The translations under genes were made by a program, and so were the position numbers. Under the pieces are notes generated by a model that saw nothing but the letters and a program-made list of their open reading frames with translations, did not search any database and had not been told where the DNA came from. Shown here piece by piece: positions 1-8,600 of a stretch of 18,628 nt of DNA. How positions within the stretch are numbered: position 1 is the first letter of the stretch; the number at the start of each line of letters is the position of its first letter. The DNA is taken from contig CALHWR010000119.1 of assembly GCA_938036665.1 (NCBI GenBank), positions 1 to 18,628 of the forward strand. The letters are read 5' to 3'. This DNA is from an uncultured Collinsella sp. (lineage in GTDB: Bacteria > Actinomycetota > Coriobacteriia > Coriobacteriales > Coriobacteriaceae).

Positions 1-58
1 TGAAGTTGAAATTGAGTACGACCCGGTCATCAAAGACGTAGACCGAGTTGACAGGCGC
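1..58 (-). pseudogene. Possible serine recombinase C-terminal fragment
   Basis: Read on the minus strand, positions 58 to 2 encode APVNSVYVFDDRVVLNFNF. This resembles the late C-terminal strand segment (NS-x-Y-x-x-DD-x-x-V-x-x-x-F) common near the end of large serine site-specific recombinases. The frame stays open further upstream to about position 160, but that peptide is rich in R, G and A and does not look like the coiled-coil part of a recombinase, so only the last residues are recognisable. The fragment runs off the left edge of the window. It fits with the transposase remnant next to it as decayed mobile DNA. The call rests on a short motif recalled by eye. Confidence 0.3.
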
Positions 59-156
59 CGTGCCCAGGCAGCCCCTCCCCGCGGTCCTCGCGCAGGAACG
101 CGCACGCGGCCTTCCCGTCTCTTGCGCCCCTCCCGGAACTGTCCACATCAGTGTAG

Positions 157-387
157 CCAATCCAGTCCGCCAAGGGCTGCAGCCCGGACAACGCGGCGAT
201 GGAGGGCTTCTTCGGCCTGCTCAAGAAGGAGTTCTGGCACGGCAGGGACTGATCGGACTGGACCCCCGCCCGCTTTATCGAGGAACTCGGGGGCTGGATC
301 GGTCGCTACAATACGGAGAGGCGCAGCGATGCGCTCGGTGGCCGCACGCCGGCTGAGTTCCGCTCCGCGCTGGGAAGGGCCGCGTAA
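157..387 (+). pseudogene. IS3-family transposase (OrfB) 3' remnant
   Basis: One frame reads AKGCSPDNAAMEGFFGLLKKEFWHGRD, then a TGA stop at 250-252, then SDWTPARFIEELGGWIGRYNTERRSDALGGRTPAEFRSALGRAA and a TAA at 385-387. The blocks CSPDNAAMEGFF, LKKEFWHGR and W-I-x-R-YN-x-x-R are typical of the end of the DDE integrase core in IS3/IS150-type OrfB proteins. The glutamate of AAMEGFF should be the third catalytic acidic residue. The internal TGA sits where relatives normally have Trp (GRDWS). Upstream of about 157 the similarity stops at an in-frame TAG (154-156). The element is therefore truncated on its 5' side and carries a nonsense mutation. It should make no active transposase. Confidence 0.8.
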
Positions 388-389
388 CG

Positions 390-408
390 GTCCAAGAAAT
401 CGTCCGCA
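390..408. repeat. Candidate right end of the IS3-type element
   Basis: Just after the transposase stop is GTCCAAGAAATCGTCCGCA. It looks like the terminal inverted repeat of IS3-family elements, which often contain GTCC...GTCCGCA next to the end of orfB. The matching left end lies outside the window or is lost, so no pair or target duplication can be shown. An 8-bp inverted repeat, AACGGTCC (386-393) and GGACCGTT (435-442), also brackets this end. Its role is unknown. Confidence 0.4.
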
Positions 409-497
409 GTCCCGTCTAACACAACGCACATAAGGGACCGTTCATCCGTTTGGTTCGGTGATGATTGTTAAGGCGCGCCTCGATTTAAAGCTGTGGC

Positions 498-506
498 TGA
501 TACTAT
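498..506 (+). promoter_or_regulatory. Possible extended -10 promoter for dnaB
   Basis: TGATACTAT has the form TG-N-TACTAT, an extended -10 box lying about 33 bases before the preferred dnaB start. No good -35 hexamer is seen at 16-18 bases upstream. The call rests on one hexamer plus the TG extension. Because the upstream DNA is IS remnant, dnaB probably needs a promoter in this 430-540 interval. Confidence 0.3.
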
Positions 507-539
507 GGATGCTCGCAAGCGATATGAATGAGGATGCTC

Positions 540-1931
540 ATGGCATATGACGATAGGGAGACATGGCTGACGGTCGAGGACCGCGGCTCCAAGTTGGGTC
601 TCCCCCAAAACCAAGATGCAGAGGCCAACGTACTGGCCGCCATGCTGCTATCGCCCGAAGTGGTCGAAGAAGCCCAGGTCGAGCTGCAGCCCGATGATTT
701 CTACCGGCCTATTCATAAGACCATCTATACCGCGATGGTCGATATGTACAACAGTCGCATCCCCATCGACTCCATCTCGCTGATCGATTACCTGCGAAGC
801 ATCAACAAGCTCGATGCCGTGGGCGGCGAGGCGTACATTTTGGAGCTGATGGGTCAGACCCTGTCGCTCGTCAACTGGCAGCACCATGCCGCCATCGTTC
901 GTCGCGACTCGATGCTGCGTGAGCTGATTGGCGCCACCAACGAGATTAACGCGCTGGCCTATAACGCCCCCACCGATACCAAAGAGGTCGTGGAGCTGGC
1001 CGAGAGCAAGCTGCTCAAGGTCACGGCACGCGAGGTCAAGTCGAGCTACAAGACGTTGACCGAGTTTATGGTCGAGGCCTATAACGAGGCCGAGGAAGCG
1101 TGCCAGGCCGGTGGCCAGGCTGCGGGCGTGCCCACGGGCTTCCCGTCGCTCGACCGCATGCTCATGGGTTTCCGCGAGGGTCAGCTCATCATTATCGGCG
1201 CTCGCCCTGCTGTGGGTAAGACGTCGTTCGCCCTGAATCTGGCGCTCAACGCTGCCGCTGCCGGTTATACCGTCGGCTTCTTCTCGCTGGAGATGTCGGG
1301 TAAGGAAATTGCCCAGCGTCTGATTTGCGCCTATGCGATGATCTCGATCAGTGACTTCCGCATGGGCCGCATTAGCCCCGAGCAGTGGGCCAATATCAAC
1401 GAGGCCACGCAGACCTTGTCTAAGCTCGACATTCTGATTGACGATACGCCCGGCACCACAGTGACTGAGATTCGCGCAAAGAGCCGCCGCATGCTCCACA
1501 ACAAGGAGAAGGCCATCATCATCCTGGACTACCTGCAGCTGGTGAGTCCTCCGCCGGGACGTCGTTCCGAGAGCCGCACCGTCGAGGTCTCCGAGATGTC
1601 GCGAGGTCTGAAGATTATGGCCAAGGAGCTCAAGATTCCGCTGATCGCGCTGTCGCAGCTGTCGCGTCAGGTTGAATCCCGTACCGGCAAGCGCCCGCAG
1701 CTGTCCGACCTGCGTGAATCGGGCTCCATCGAGCAGGACGCTGACATTGTTATGTTCTTGGACCGCTCCGCCGATGAGGCCGAGGCCTCGCGTGACGATC
1801 GACCCGACGAGGGCGTTACGCGTATCGTCGTGGCCAAGAACCGTTCGGGCCCGATCGGTGACGTCGACCTGATGTTCCTGCCGGCATCCACCAAGTTCTA
1901 TGAGCTTGATGGGGCGCATACCGAGGAGTAG
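540..1931 (+). CDS. dnaB: Replicative DNA helicase DnaB
   Basis: Hexameric helicase that unwinds DNA ahead of the replication fork and works with DnaG primase. The N-terminal DnaB domain (PQNQDAEANVLAAMLL, FYRPIHKTIYTAM) covers roughly residues 20-125. The RecA-like ATPase domain follows: Walker A GARPAVGKT at about 220-228, Walker B IIILDYLQL at about 327-335, and the DnaB hallmark SQLSRQVESR...QLSDLRESGSIEQDADIVMFLDR near 380-425. The 463-aa length is normal and no intein is visible. ATG 540 is preferred because GAGG at 530-533 lies six bases upstream; ATG 528 (four residues longer) has no convincing ribosome binding site. In many bacteria dnaB follows rplI; here the upstream neighbour is a decayed insertion element. 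Confidence 0.95.
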   Translation: MAYDDRETWLTVEDRGSKLGLPQNQDAEANVLAAMLLSPEVVEEAQVELQPDDFYRPIHKTIYTAMVDMYNSRIPIDSISLIDYLRSINKLDAVGGEAYILELMGQTLSLVNWQHHAAIVRRDSMLRELIGATNEINALAYNAPTDTKEVVELAESKLLKVTAREVKSSYKTLTEFMVEAYNEAEEACQAGGQAAGVPTGFPSLDRMLMGFREGQLIIIGARPAVGKTSFALNLALNAAAAGYTVGFFSLEMSGKEIAQRLICAYAMISISDFRMGRISPEQWANINEATQTLSKLDILIDDTPGTTVTEIRAKSRRMLHNKEKAIIILDYLQLVSPPPGRRSESRTVEVSEMSRGLKIMAKELKIPLIALSQLSRQVESRTGKRPQLSDLRESGSIEQDADIVMFLDRSADEAEASRDDRPDEGVTRIVVAKNRSGPIGDVDLMFLPASTKFYELDGAHTEE

Positions 1932-1958
1932 GACAGGCGCCCGTTGCACGGGTATACT
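1930..1958 (+). promoter_or_regulatory. Candidate sigma-A promoter for purA
   Basis: AGGACA (1930-1935), a 17-base spacer and TATACT (1953-1958) form a credible -35/-10 pair that overlaps the dnaB stop codon. This leaves a leader of about 60 nt before purA. Within the leader a six-base-pair hairpin, CGTGCC (1979-1984) with GGCACG (1990-1995), precedes the AAGGAG at 2014-2019. The match is by eye only. Confidence 0.45.
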
Positions 1959-2015
1959 GGGAATGTTTTGTGCTTCTGCGTGCCGGCGTGGCACGTAGAC
2001 AGTCCATGAATGTAA

Positions 2016-3311
<1,296 letters not shown>

Positions 3312-3333
3312 TCGGCACTATTCGGTTATTGCG

Positions 3334-3377
3334 ATATACCCCTTTGCAGCCCAAGCGGGCGGCCGAGGGGTATATTT
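3334..3377 (+). terminator. Stem-loop after purA, possible terminator/attenuator
   Basis: ATATACCCCT (3334-3343) pairs perfectly with AGGGGTATAT (3366-3375), and the loop holds a second small stem GCCC/GGGC (3349-3352 and 3357-3360). A weak T tract (TTTGCTT) follows. This could end purA transcripts in part, letting some read into purD. The 5' arm also overlaps a competing 9-bp pairing, CCCTTTGCA (3340-3348) with TGCAAAGGG (3381-3389). A further 7-bp hairpin (3388-3394 with 3400-3406) lies just before the purD ribosome binding site. No known purine riboswitch core was recognised. Confidence 0.45.
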
Positions 3378-3429
3378 GCTTGCAAAGGGCTCGCGCGGAG
3401 CGGGCCATTCATCCATAGAGGAGGCACCC

Positions 3430-4734
3430 TTGAAGGCGGACACTCAAACCATCGACATCCTGTTGTTGGGCAGCGGCGGCCGCGAGCATGCTTTGGCAGC
3501 AAAGCTCGCAGCATCACCGCGCGCCGGCAAGCTCTACATTGCGCCGGGTAACGGCGGCACCGCGAGCTGCGGCGAGAACGTTGTTCTCGACGACTGCGAT
3601 CCCGCGGCCGTGGCGGCGTTTGCTCAGAGCCACGGATGCGGACTCGTGGTAATTGGCCCCGAGGCTCCGCTCGTGGCGGGCGTGGCCGACGCCGTGCGCG
3701 CGGCGGGTATTCCCTGCTTTGGCCCGGGTGCCGAGGGCGCCCAGATGGAGGGCTCCAAGCTGTTCTCCAAGCAGCTCATGGAGCGTGCGGGCATTCCGAC
3801 GGCAGCCTATGGTTCGTTTACCGACGAGGCTTCGGCTCTCGCCTACGTGCGCGAGCAGGGCGCCCCGCTGGTCGTCAAGGCCGACGGCCTTGCCGCGGGC
3901 AAGGGCGTTATCGTGGCGACCGAACTTGAGCAGGCCGAGGAGGCCGTGCGCGAGTGCTTTGGCGGCACCTTTGGCGATGCCGGCAGCACCGTGGTCATCG
4001 AGGAGATGCTGACCGGTCCCGAGTGCTCGCTGCTGGCCTTTACCGACGGCAAGACCGTGCGCCCCATGGCCACTTCGCAGGACCACAAGCGCGCGCTCGA
4101 GGGCGACAAGGGCCCCAACACCGGTGGCATGGGCGTCTACAGCCCGGTGCCCATCGTGACCGATGAAGAGCACGCCACGATGGTGGCGGTCATGGAGCAG
4201 ACCGTGGCCGAGCTTGCTGCCGAGGGCATCGACTACCGCGGCTGCCTGTATGGCGGCTTTATGCTCACCCCCGCCGGCCCCAAGGTGCTGGAGTTCAATG
4301 CCCGCTTTGGCGACCCCGAGACGCAGGTCGTGCTGCCGCGCCTCAAGAACGACCTGGTCGAGGTTATGCTCGCCTGCGCCAACTGCGAGCTCGATCAGAT
4401 TGAGCTCGACTGGCGTGACGAGTGGGCCGTGGCCGTTGTCCTGACGAGCGCGGGCTATCCCGGCAGCTACGAGAAGGGCAAGGTCATCACTGGCATTGAG
4501 GATGCCGAGGCCATGGAGAACGTGACCGTTTACCACGCGGGTACTGCCGTGGTGGACGGCCAGCTCGTGACCAATGGTGGCCGCGTGCTTGCCGTGACCG
4601 CTCTGGGCGACACGTTTGAGAACGCTCGCAACCTTGCCTACGAGGCTTGCGAGAAGATTGATTTTGAGGGCAAGACCCTGCGTCACGACATCGGTCTGCG
4701 CGCACTGCGTGGCCGCGACGCCTGGGATGCCTAA
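3430..4734 (+). CDS. purD: Phosphoribosylamine-glycine ligase (GAR synthetase)
   Basis: ATP-dependent ligase that joins phosphoribosylamine and glycine, the second step of de novo purine synthesis. It is a 434-aa protein of the ATP-grasp fold. The N-terminal domain begins [13 protein letters not shown] (residues 10-22). ATP-grasp blocks are [51 protein letters not shown] (near 215-240) and [13 protein letters not shown] (near 287-299, Mg/ATP ligands). The start is taken as TTG 3430 because AGGAGG (3419-3424) lies five bases upstream and no ATG is available close by. The frame is open into the end of purA, but a start there would overlap it with no ribosome binding site. A Nudix gene follows 21 bp later, probably in the same operon. 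Confidence 0.93.
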   Translation: MKADTQTIDILLLGSGGREHALAAKLAASPRAGKLYIAPGNGGTASCGENVVLDDCDPAAVAAFAQSHGCGLVVIGPEAPLVAGVADAVRAAGIPCFGPGAEGAQMEGSKLFSKQLMERAGIPTAAYGSFTDEASALAYVREQGAPLVVKADGLAAGKGVIVATELEQAEEAVRECFGGTFGDAGSTVVIEEMLTGPECSLLAFTDGKTVRPMATSQDHKRALEGDKGPNTGGMGVYSPVPIVTDEEHATMVAVMEQTVAELAAEGIDYRGCLYGGFMLTPAGPKVLEFNARFGDPETQVVLPRLKNDLVEVMLACANCELDQIELDWRDEWAVAVVLTSAGYPGSYEKGKVITGIEDAEAMENVTVYHAGTAVVDGQLVTNGGRVLAVTALGDTFENARNLAYEACEKIDFEGKTLRHDIGLRALRGRDAWDA

Positions 4735-4755
4735 AATCCGAGAGGAATGAGACGG

Positions 4756-5451
4756 ATGGACGAGAAGAACGAAGAGCTCGTGGACGCGCAGATCGTCGAA
4801 GAGGACAGCCGCATGTATGGGCACGCCGAGGGCGAGCCTGGTGGCGAGGTCGCTGACGAGCCGGCGCTGGTGCTGGGCGACGACGACCCGCACGATGCCG
4901 AGCTGCACGAGAAGATTCTTTCGGAGGAGTGCGCCTGGAAGGGCAAGATCCTCGACGTCCACCGTCTTGAGGTTGAGCTGCCCAACGGTCGCCGCAGCGC
5001 CCGCGATATCGTTCGCCATCCGGGTGCGGCGGCCGTCGTGGCGCTGACCGAGAGCGGCAAGATCGTACTGGTGCGTCAGTACCGCACCGCCATCGACCGC
5101 GTGACGGTCGAGATTCCCGCCGGCAAGCTCGATCCAGGCGAGGATCCGCTCGATTGCGCCAAGCGCGAACTGCATGAGGAGACGGGCTTTAGGGCTGGTC
5201 GTATTCGCTTTTTGACGTCGATTGTCACGTCCTGCGGTTTTTGCGATGAGATCATCCGCATCTACTTGGCTACCAAGCTCGAGTTTGATGCGCCCAACCC
5301 CGATGATGACGAGTTTGTCAACGTGGACCTGGTGCCGCTGCACGAGCTGATCGACGCCGTGCTCGACGGCAAGATCGAAGACGCCAAGACCGTCGTAGGC
5401 GCGCTTGCCTGCGACAGCATCGCGCACCGCTTGGGTGGGGCCGATCTTTAA
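4756..5451 (+). CDS. Nudix hydrolase, ADP-ribose pyrophosphatase-like
   Basis: Predicted to split ADP-ribose or a related nucleotide-sugar diphosphate into AMP and a sugar phosphate. The Nudix box GKLDPGEDPLDCAKRELHEETGF sits at about residues 123-145 and matches GX5EX7REUXEEXGU completely. The preceding EIPAGKLDPGE and the following TSCGFCDEIIRIYLA fit the NudF/ADPR-pyrophosphatase branch, although the usual Pro in SPGF is Cys here. The first 55 or so residues are strongly acidic (EELVDAQIVEEDSR, GEVADEPALVLGDDDPHDAE) and not part of the catalytic fold. ATG 4756 is preferred over ATG 4747 because GAGAGGA (4740-4746) is well placed for the former and too close to the latter. It is 21 bp from purD, suggesting co-transcription. 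Confidence 0.85.
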   Translation: MDEKNEELVDAQIVEEDSRMYGHAEGEPGGEVADEPALVLGDDDPHDAELHEKILSEECAWKGKILDVHRLEVELPNGRRSARDIVRHPGAAAVVALTESGKIVLVRQYRTAIDRVTVEIPAGKLDPGEDPLDCAKRELHEETGFRAGRIRFLTSIVTSCGFCDEIIRIYLATKLEFDAPNPDDDEFVNVDLVPLHELIDAVLDGKIEDAKTVVGALACDSIAHRLGGADL

Positions 5452-5490
5452 CGAGCGGGGATGATCCCGCAGGTCTGTGTAAGTCAGCGA

Positions 5491-5588
5491 AAGTGCTCCA
5501 ATTGAGACAAGGTGGCCTAAAAGAGGAGGGAAGCGTATGGATATACGCGACCGACGATTGAAGGCCAGATTGTCCAAATGGAGCACTT
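5491..5588. repeat. 98-nt imperfect inverted repeat before ABC exporter
   Basis: The outer arms AAGTGCTCCA (5491-5500) and TGGAGCACTT (5579-5588) pair perfectly. Pairing continues inward through 5502-5510 with 5570-5577 (one bulge) and 5513-5518 with 5562-5567, giving about 24 base pairs. The 43-nt loop holds an ideal AGGAGG (5524-5529), an ATG at 5537 and a 6-bp hairpin (5533-5538 with 5543-5548). CAGCG occurs one base outside each arm (5485-5489 and 5590-5594), as a short direct repeat. This could be a structured mRNA leader or a small MITE-like insertion with a target duplication. Confidence 0.75.
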
Positions 5589-5635
5589 GCAGCGTCGAGA
5601 CGAAACGCGGTTTGGTAAAACCGCGTAAGGTGATT
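5537..5635 (+). other. In-frame upstream start / leader segment
   Basis: ATG 5537 has a textbook AGGAGG seven bases upstream and opens a frame that runs without a stop into the ABC exporter, adding 33 residues (MDIRDRRLKARLSKWSTCSV...). This stretch is very basic, has no membrane segment and is unlike the usual start of half-transporters. A perfect 9-bp hairpin, ACGCGGTTT (5605-5613) with AAACCGCGT (5618-5626), ends immediately before the second ribosome binding site AAGG (5627-5630). Either the protein carries a basic extension, or this is a translated leader whose reading melts the hairpins and opens the downstream start. Confidence 0.45.
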
Positions 5636-7408
5636 ATGCTTAAGAGGTTTCTGTCTTATTACAAGCCCCAGATGGGGCTTTTTGTTGCTGATACTGTTTG
5701 CGCTCTGGTGCTTGCCGCCATTGACCTGGCGTTCCCCATTATCCTGCGCAATTTGACCGGTGGGCTATTTACTCAGGGTCAGGCTGCCATTATGCAGGCG
5801 CTCGGCATGATCGCGGTGGGCTTGGTGTTGATGTATGCCGTCCGCTGCGCCTGCCGCTACTTTGTGAGCTATTGGGGTCACGTGATGGGCGCGCGCATGG
5901 AGTCCAAGATGCGCGAGGACCTGTTCGACCAGTATGAGCGCTTCAGCTTTGCGTACTTCGACCGCAACAGCTCGGGCGACATGATGAGCCGCGTGGTCAA
6001 CGACCTGTTCGATATCTGCGAGGCGGCGCATCACGTGCCCGAGTGGATCATCATCTGCGGCATCGAGATTATCGGCTCGTTTGTGATCCTCTTTACCATC
6101 GCCCCGGTGCTGGCGCTCGCCATGGCCGTGGTGACGGCGGCGTTTTCGGCCATCATGTTTTGGCAGAACATGCGCATGCGCGAGGTCTTTAGCGACAACC
6201 GCAAAAAGATCAGCGGCATCAATGCGCAGCTGCAGGATTCGCTGGCGGGCATGCGCGTGGTCAAGAGCTTTGCCAATGAGGAGACCGAACACTTCAAGTT
6301 CCGCGCCTCAAACAATCGCTATCTTTCGTCCAAGGAGAACATGTATCACGCCATGGGCGTCTATACCGCGACGTATGGCCTGCTTTCGGGTGTGCTCTAT
6401 GTGATCGTGGTGCTGCTGGGCGGCTGGCTGGTCGCCCAGGGGCAGCTGCAGGCGGTCGATATGGCGACCTTTGCACTCTATATTTCGCTGTTCTGCACGC
6501 CGCTCGAGACACTCGTCAATTCGGCCGAAACGTATCAGAAGGCTATCGCCGGCTTTAAGCGTATGGACGAGGTGCTCTCGACCGCGCCGGATATCCAGGA
6601 CAAGCCGGGCGCTACGGATCTGCAGGTGACTGCCGGCGCCGTGGAGTATCACGACGTGTGCTTTAACTACGAGGATGTTGAGCTGGGCGAGGGCGATGCC
6701 GACGAGCGTCCCGTTATCGACCATATGGACCTGTCCATCAAGCCCGGGCAGACCATCGCTTTGGTTGGCCCTTCGGGCGGTGGCAAGTCCACGACCTGTT
6801 CGCTGCTGCCGCGCTTTTATGACGTGGCCGCCGGATCCATTAGCATCGACGGCCAGGACGTGCGCGATGTGACGCAGCAGAGCCTGCGTCGCGCCATCGG
6901 CCTGGTGCAGCAGGATGTCTATCTGTTTGACGGCACGATTGGCGAGAACATCGCCTACGGCAAGCCGGGCGCTACGGCAGGAGAGATCGCCGAGGCCGCC
7001 CGTCGCGCCAACATCGATGCCTTTATCGAGTCGCTTCCACAGGGCTATGACACGGTCGTGGGCGAGCGCGGCAGCCGTCTTTCGGGCGGACAGAAACAGC
7101 GCGTTGCCATCGCGCGTGTGTTTCTCAAGAATCCCAAAATCTTGATCTTGGACGAGGCGACGAGTGCTTTGGATAACGAGAGCGAGGAGGCGGTCCAGGA
7201 GTCGCTCGAAGAGCTGGCACGCGGCCGTACCACAATCATCATCGCCCACCGTCTCTCGACCATTAAACACGCCGATGAGATTGCGACCGTTGAGCATGGT
7301 CGCGTTGTGGAACGTGGCACGCATGAACAGCTTCTCGCCCGTGGCGGCACCTATGCCCGTTACTATCGAATGCAGTTCGAAGGTGCGCGTGCGCACGAGC
7401 TCGACTGA
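5636..7408 (+). CDS. ABC exporter half-transporter (MsbA/MDR type)
   Basis: ATP-driven export protein with one membrane domain fused to one nucleotide-binding domain, expected to act as a dimer; the substrate is unknown. The first 320 or so residues contain about six hydrophobic helices plus the intracellular loop FDRNSSGDMMSRVVNDL typical of type I exporters. The ATPase domain has Walker A GPSGGGKST (from 378), Q-loop VQQDVYLFDG, signature LSGGQKQR (from 482), Walker B ILILDEATSALD (Asp at 506) and H-loop AHRLST (His at 538). Length from ATG 5636 is 590 aa, normal for the family, and MLKRFLSYYKPQ is a typical start. An upstream in-frame ATG at 5537 would give 623 aa. There is only one half-transporter here, so a homodimer is likely. 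Confidence 0.92.
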   Translation: MLKRFLSYYKPQMGLFVADTVCALVLAAIDLAFPIILRNLTGGLFTQGQAAIMQALGMIAVGLVLMYAVRCACRYFVSYWGHVMGARMESKMREDLFDQYERFSFAYFDRNSSGDMMSRVVNDLFDICEAAHHVPEWIIICGIEIIGSFVILFTIAPVLALAMAVVTAAFSAIMFWQNMRMREVFSDNRKKISGINAQLQDSLAGMRVVKSFANEETEHFKFRASNNRYLSSKENMYHAMGVYTATYGLLSGVLYVIVVLLGGWLVAQGQLQAVDMATFALYISLFCTPLETLVNSAETYQKAIAGFKRMDEVLSTAPDIQDKPGATDLQVTAGAVEYHDVCFNYEDVELGEGDADERPVIDHMDLSIKPGQTIALVGPSGGGKSTTCSLLPRFYDVAAGSISIDGQDVRDVTQQSLRRAIGLVQQDVYLFDGTIGENIAYGKPGATAGEIAEAARRANIDAFIESLPQGYDTVVGERGSRLSGGQKQRVAIARVFLKNPKILILDEATSALDNESEEAVQESLEELARGRTTIIIAHRLSTIKHADEIATVEHGRVVERGTHEQLLARGGTYARYYRMQFEGARAHELD

Positions 7409-7427
7409 TTGATATGACAGGAAGTTT

Positions 7428-8393
7428 ATGGCTGATAAGAACCCTTTGACTCCGGAAGAAGTGACGGAGTTATTCTCCGAAATCGATGCATCCGGTGTCT
7501 TGGATCCCACGCTTGCCAAAAAGCGAACCGAGCGCATGCGTGAGAAGGAGGCTGCGGCCAAGCGCGGTGACAAAGCGGCGCTAGCGCAGCTGCGCAGCGA
7601 GGACCGCGCGAGCCAGGCAAAACATATCGACCCGCTGTCCGAGGATGATCCTTCGGGTTCGCAGGTGAGTCATACCATTACGAAGACCGCGATGGCCGTG
7701 GTCATTGGTATTTTGGTGCTGATCGTGGGCATGCAGATTGGCTACGGCGTGATGCGTCGCCTGAACACCGCCAACCTGTCCGAGAGCGTTTCGGTCGATA
7801 CCGTTTCGACGGCGCTGAAGGGCGGCCTTGAGTGGGGTAACGGCTTTACGCAGTTCCCGCTCGACTTTACCGTCGATGAGGCCGATGAGCGTACGGGCAC
7901 GGTCGAGGTGACGGTGTTGGACACATCGTCTGCCAACGAGCTCGAGCTGCTGTCCAACGGGCAGATTCAGGCCGCGGCGCTTGCGACCAACGCGTTGCTC
8001 AACGATAAGATCGACCGCGTGGTGTATAACGTTCACGCCTATATCGACGAGGATAGCAACATTCAGCACGATTCCTTCTTTGGCATGTTTCCCGCCCAGG
8101 GCCACCAGAGCGCCATCCTGACGTTCGTGTGGACCAAGAGCTCATCCAACGCTACGAGTATCGACTGGAAGATGCGCATCGTGAGTATGGATGACACCAT
8201 CGCCGAGCGCATTCAGAAGCAGGTGAACTCGGTGTCGTCGTTGATTGAGGACCCGGTGGTGAGCCAGACCAAGATTGACGAGGAAAAGGCCGAACGTGAC
8301 CTGGAGCATCGTCTGCATGGCCGCGAGATTTTCCGCGGCGGCAAGCCCGATCGCACACCGTCCGAACTGCTGGAGCAGGACAAGATAAAATAA
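7428..8393 (+). CDS. Single-pass membrane protein, function unknown
   Basis: Not recognised. The 321-aa product has a charged N-terminal cytoplasmic part (about 1-80, rich in Lys, Glu and Arg: LAKKRTERMREKEAAAKRGDKAA), one clear hydrophobic helix (AMAVVIGILVLIVGMQIGYGVM, about residues 88-110), and an outer domain of about 210 residues with mixed strand/helix character and no Cys. It has no signal peptide cleavage site and no catalytic motif that I can see. The C-terminus is charged again (DEEKAERDLEHRLHGREIFRGG). AGGAAG (7419-7424) precedes ATG 7428. It starts 20 bp after the ABC exporter and ends at a strong terminator, so it is probably the last gene of that operon and could be an accessory of the exporter, but this is only context. 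Confidence 0.75.
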   Translation: MADKNPLTPEEVTELFSEIDASGVLDPTLAKKRTERMREKEAAAKRGDKAALAQLRSEDRASQAKHIDPLSEDDPSGSQVSHTITKTAMAVVIGILVLIVGMQIGYGVMRRLNTANLSESVSVDTVSTALKGGLEWGNGFTQFPLDFTVDEADERTGTVEVTVLDTSSANELELLSNGQIQAAALATNALLNDKIDRVVYNVHAYIDEDSNIQHDSFFGMFPAQGHQSAILTFVWTKSSSNATSIDWKMRIVSMDDTIAERIQKQVNSVSSLIEDPVVSQTKIDEEKAERDLEHRLHGREIFRGGKPDRTPSELLEQDKIK

Positions 8394-8399
8394 GACGCC

Positions 8400-8439
8400 A
8401 TCATCCCGCGTGAGCCACAAGCCCCGCGGGATGATTTTT
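8400..8439 (+). terminator. Rho-independent terminator
   Basis: ATCATCCCGCG (8400-8410) pairs with CGCGGGATGAT (8425-8435), an 11-bp perfect stem with a 14-nt loop followed by TTTTT (8435-8439). It lies seven bases after the stop of the membrane protein gene and separates that operon from carAB. A shorter related dyad, GCGGG...CCCGC around GATGAT, occurs after the Nudix gene at 5455-5470 without a T tract. Confidence 0.9.
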
Positions 8440-8531
8440 CCGGGACGGGGATTAAAAAATCATTATGCATAGAAAGTCATAACTATCATTTCGTAAACAT
8501 TTCGATGAAATTAACGCCATGAGGCATGCTT

Positions 8532-8547
8532 GCGGTTACAATACCGC
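8532..8547 (+). promoter_or_regulatory. Candidate carA -10 box within a dyad
   Basis: TACAAT (8537-8542) is a good -10 hexamer and is framed exactly by the inverted repeat GCGGT (8532-8536) and ACCGC (8543-8547). Upstream, TTAACG (8511-8516) is a poor -35 at a long 20-base spacing. The region 8455-8520 is AT-rich, as expected for a promoter. The leader would be about 55 nt, including the PyrR-type hairpin. The dyad could be an operator or chance. Confidence 0.4.
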
Positions 8548-8563
8548 GAGGCCTAATTGCACA

Positions 8564-8596
8564 CCTTTAAGCCGGTCCTGTGAGACCGGGAAGGAG
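8564..8596 (+). promoter_or_regulatory. PyrR-binding RNA hairpin over the carA RBS
   Basis: CCGGTC (8572-8577) pairs with GACCGG (8584-8589) around the loop CTGTGA. Together they read GGTCCTGTGAGACC, close to the PyrR-binding-loop consensus ARUCCNGNGAGGYU. A lower stem pairs CCTT (8564-8567) with AAGG (8591-8594), leaving the one-sided internal bulge TAAG typical of these elements. The AAGG is the carA Shine-Dalgarno (AAGGAG 8591-8596). Known in the family: PyrR bound to UMP or UTP stabilises this hairpin. Inferred here: binding would block ribosome entry, so control would be at translation, with no separate terminator needed. No pyrR gene is in the window. Confidence 0.82.
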
Positions 8597-8600
8597 AACT

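Noticed and set aside
5455..5470. GCGGG-GATGAT-CCCGC as a terminator after the Nudix gene
   Set aside because: The stem is only 5 bp and no T tract follows. It resembles the core of the true terminator at 8400-8439 but is too weak to call.
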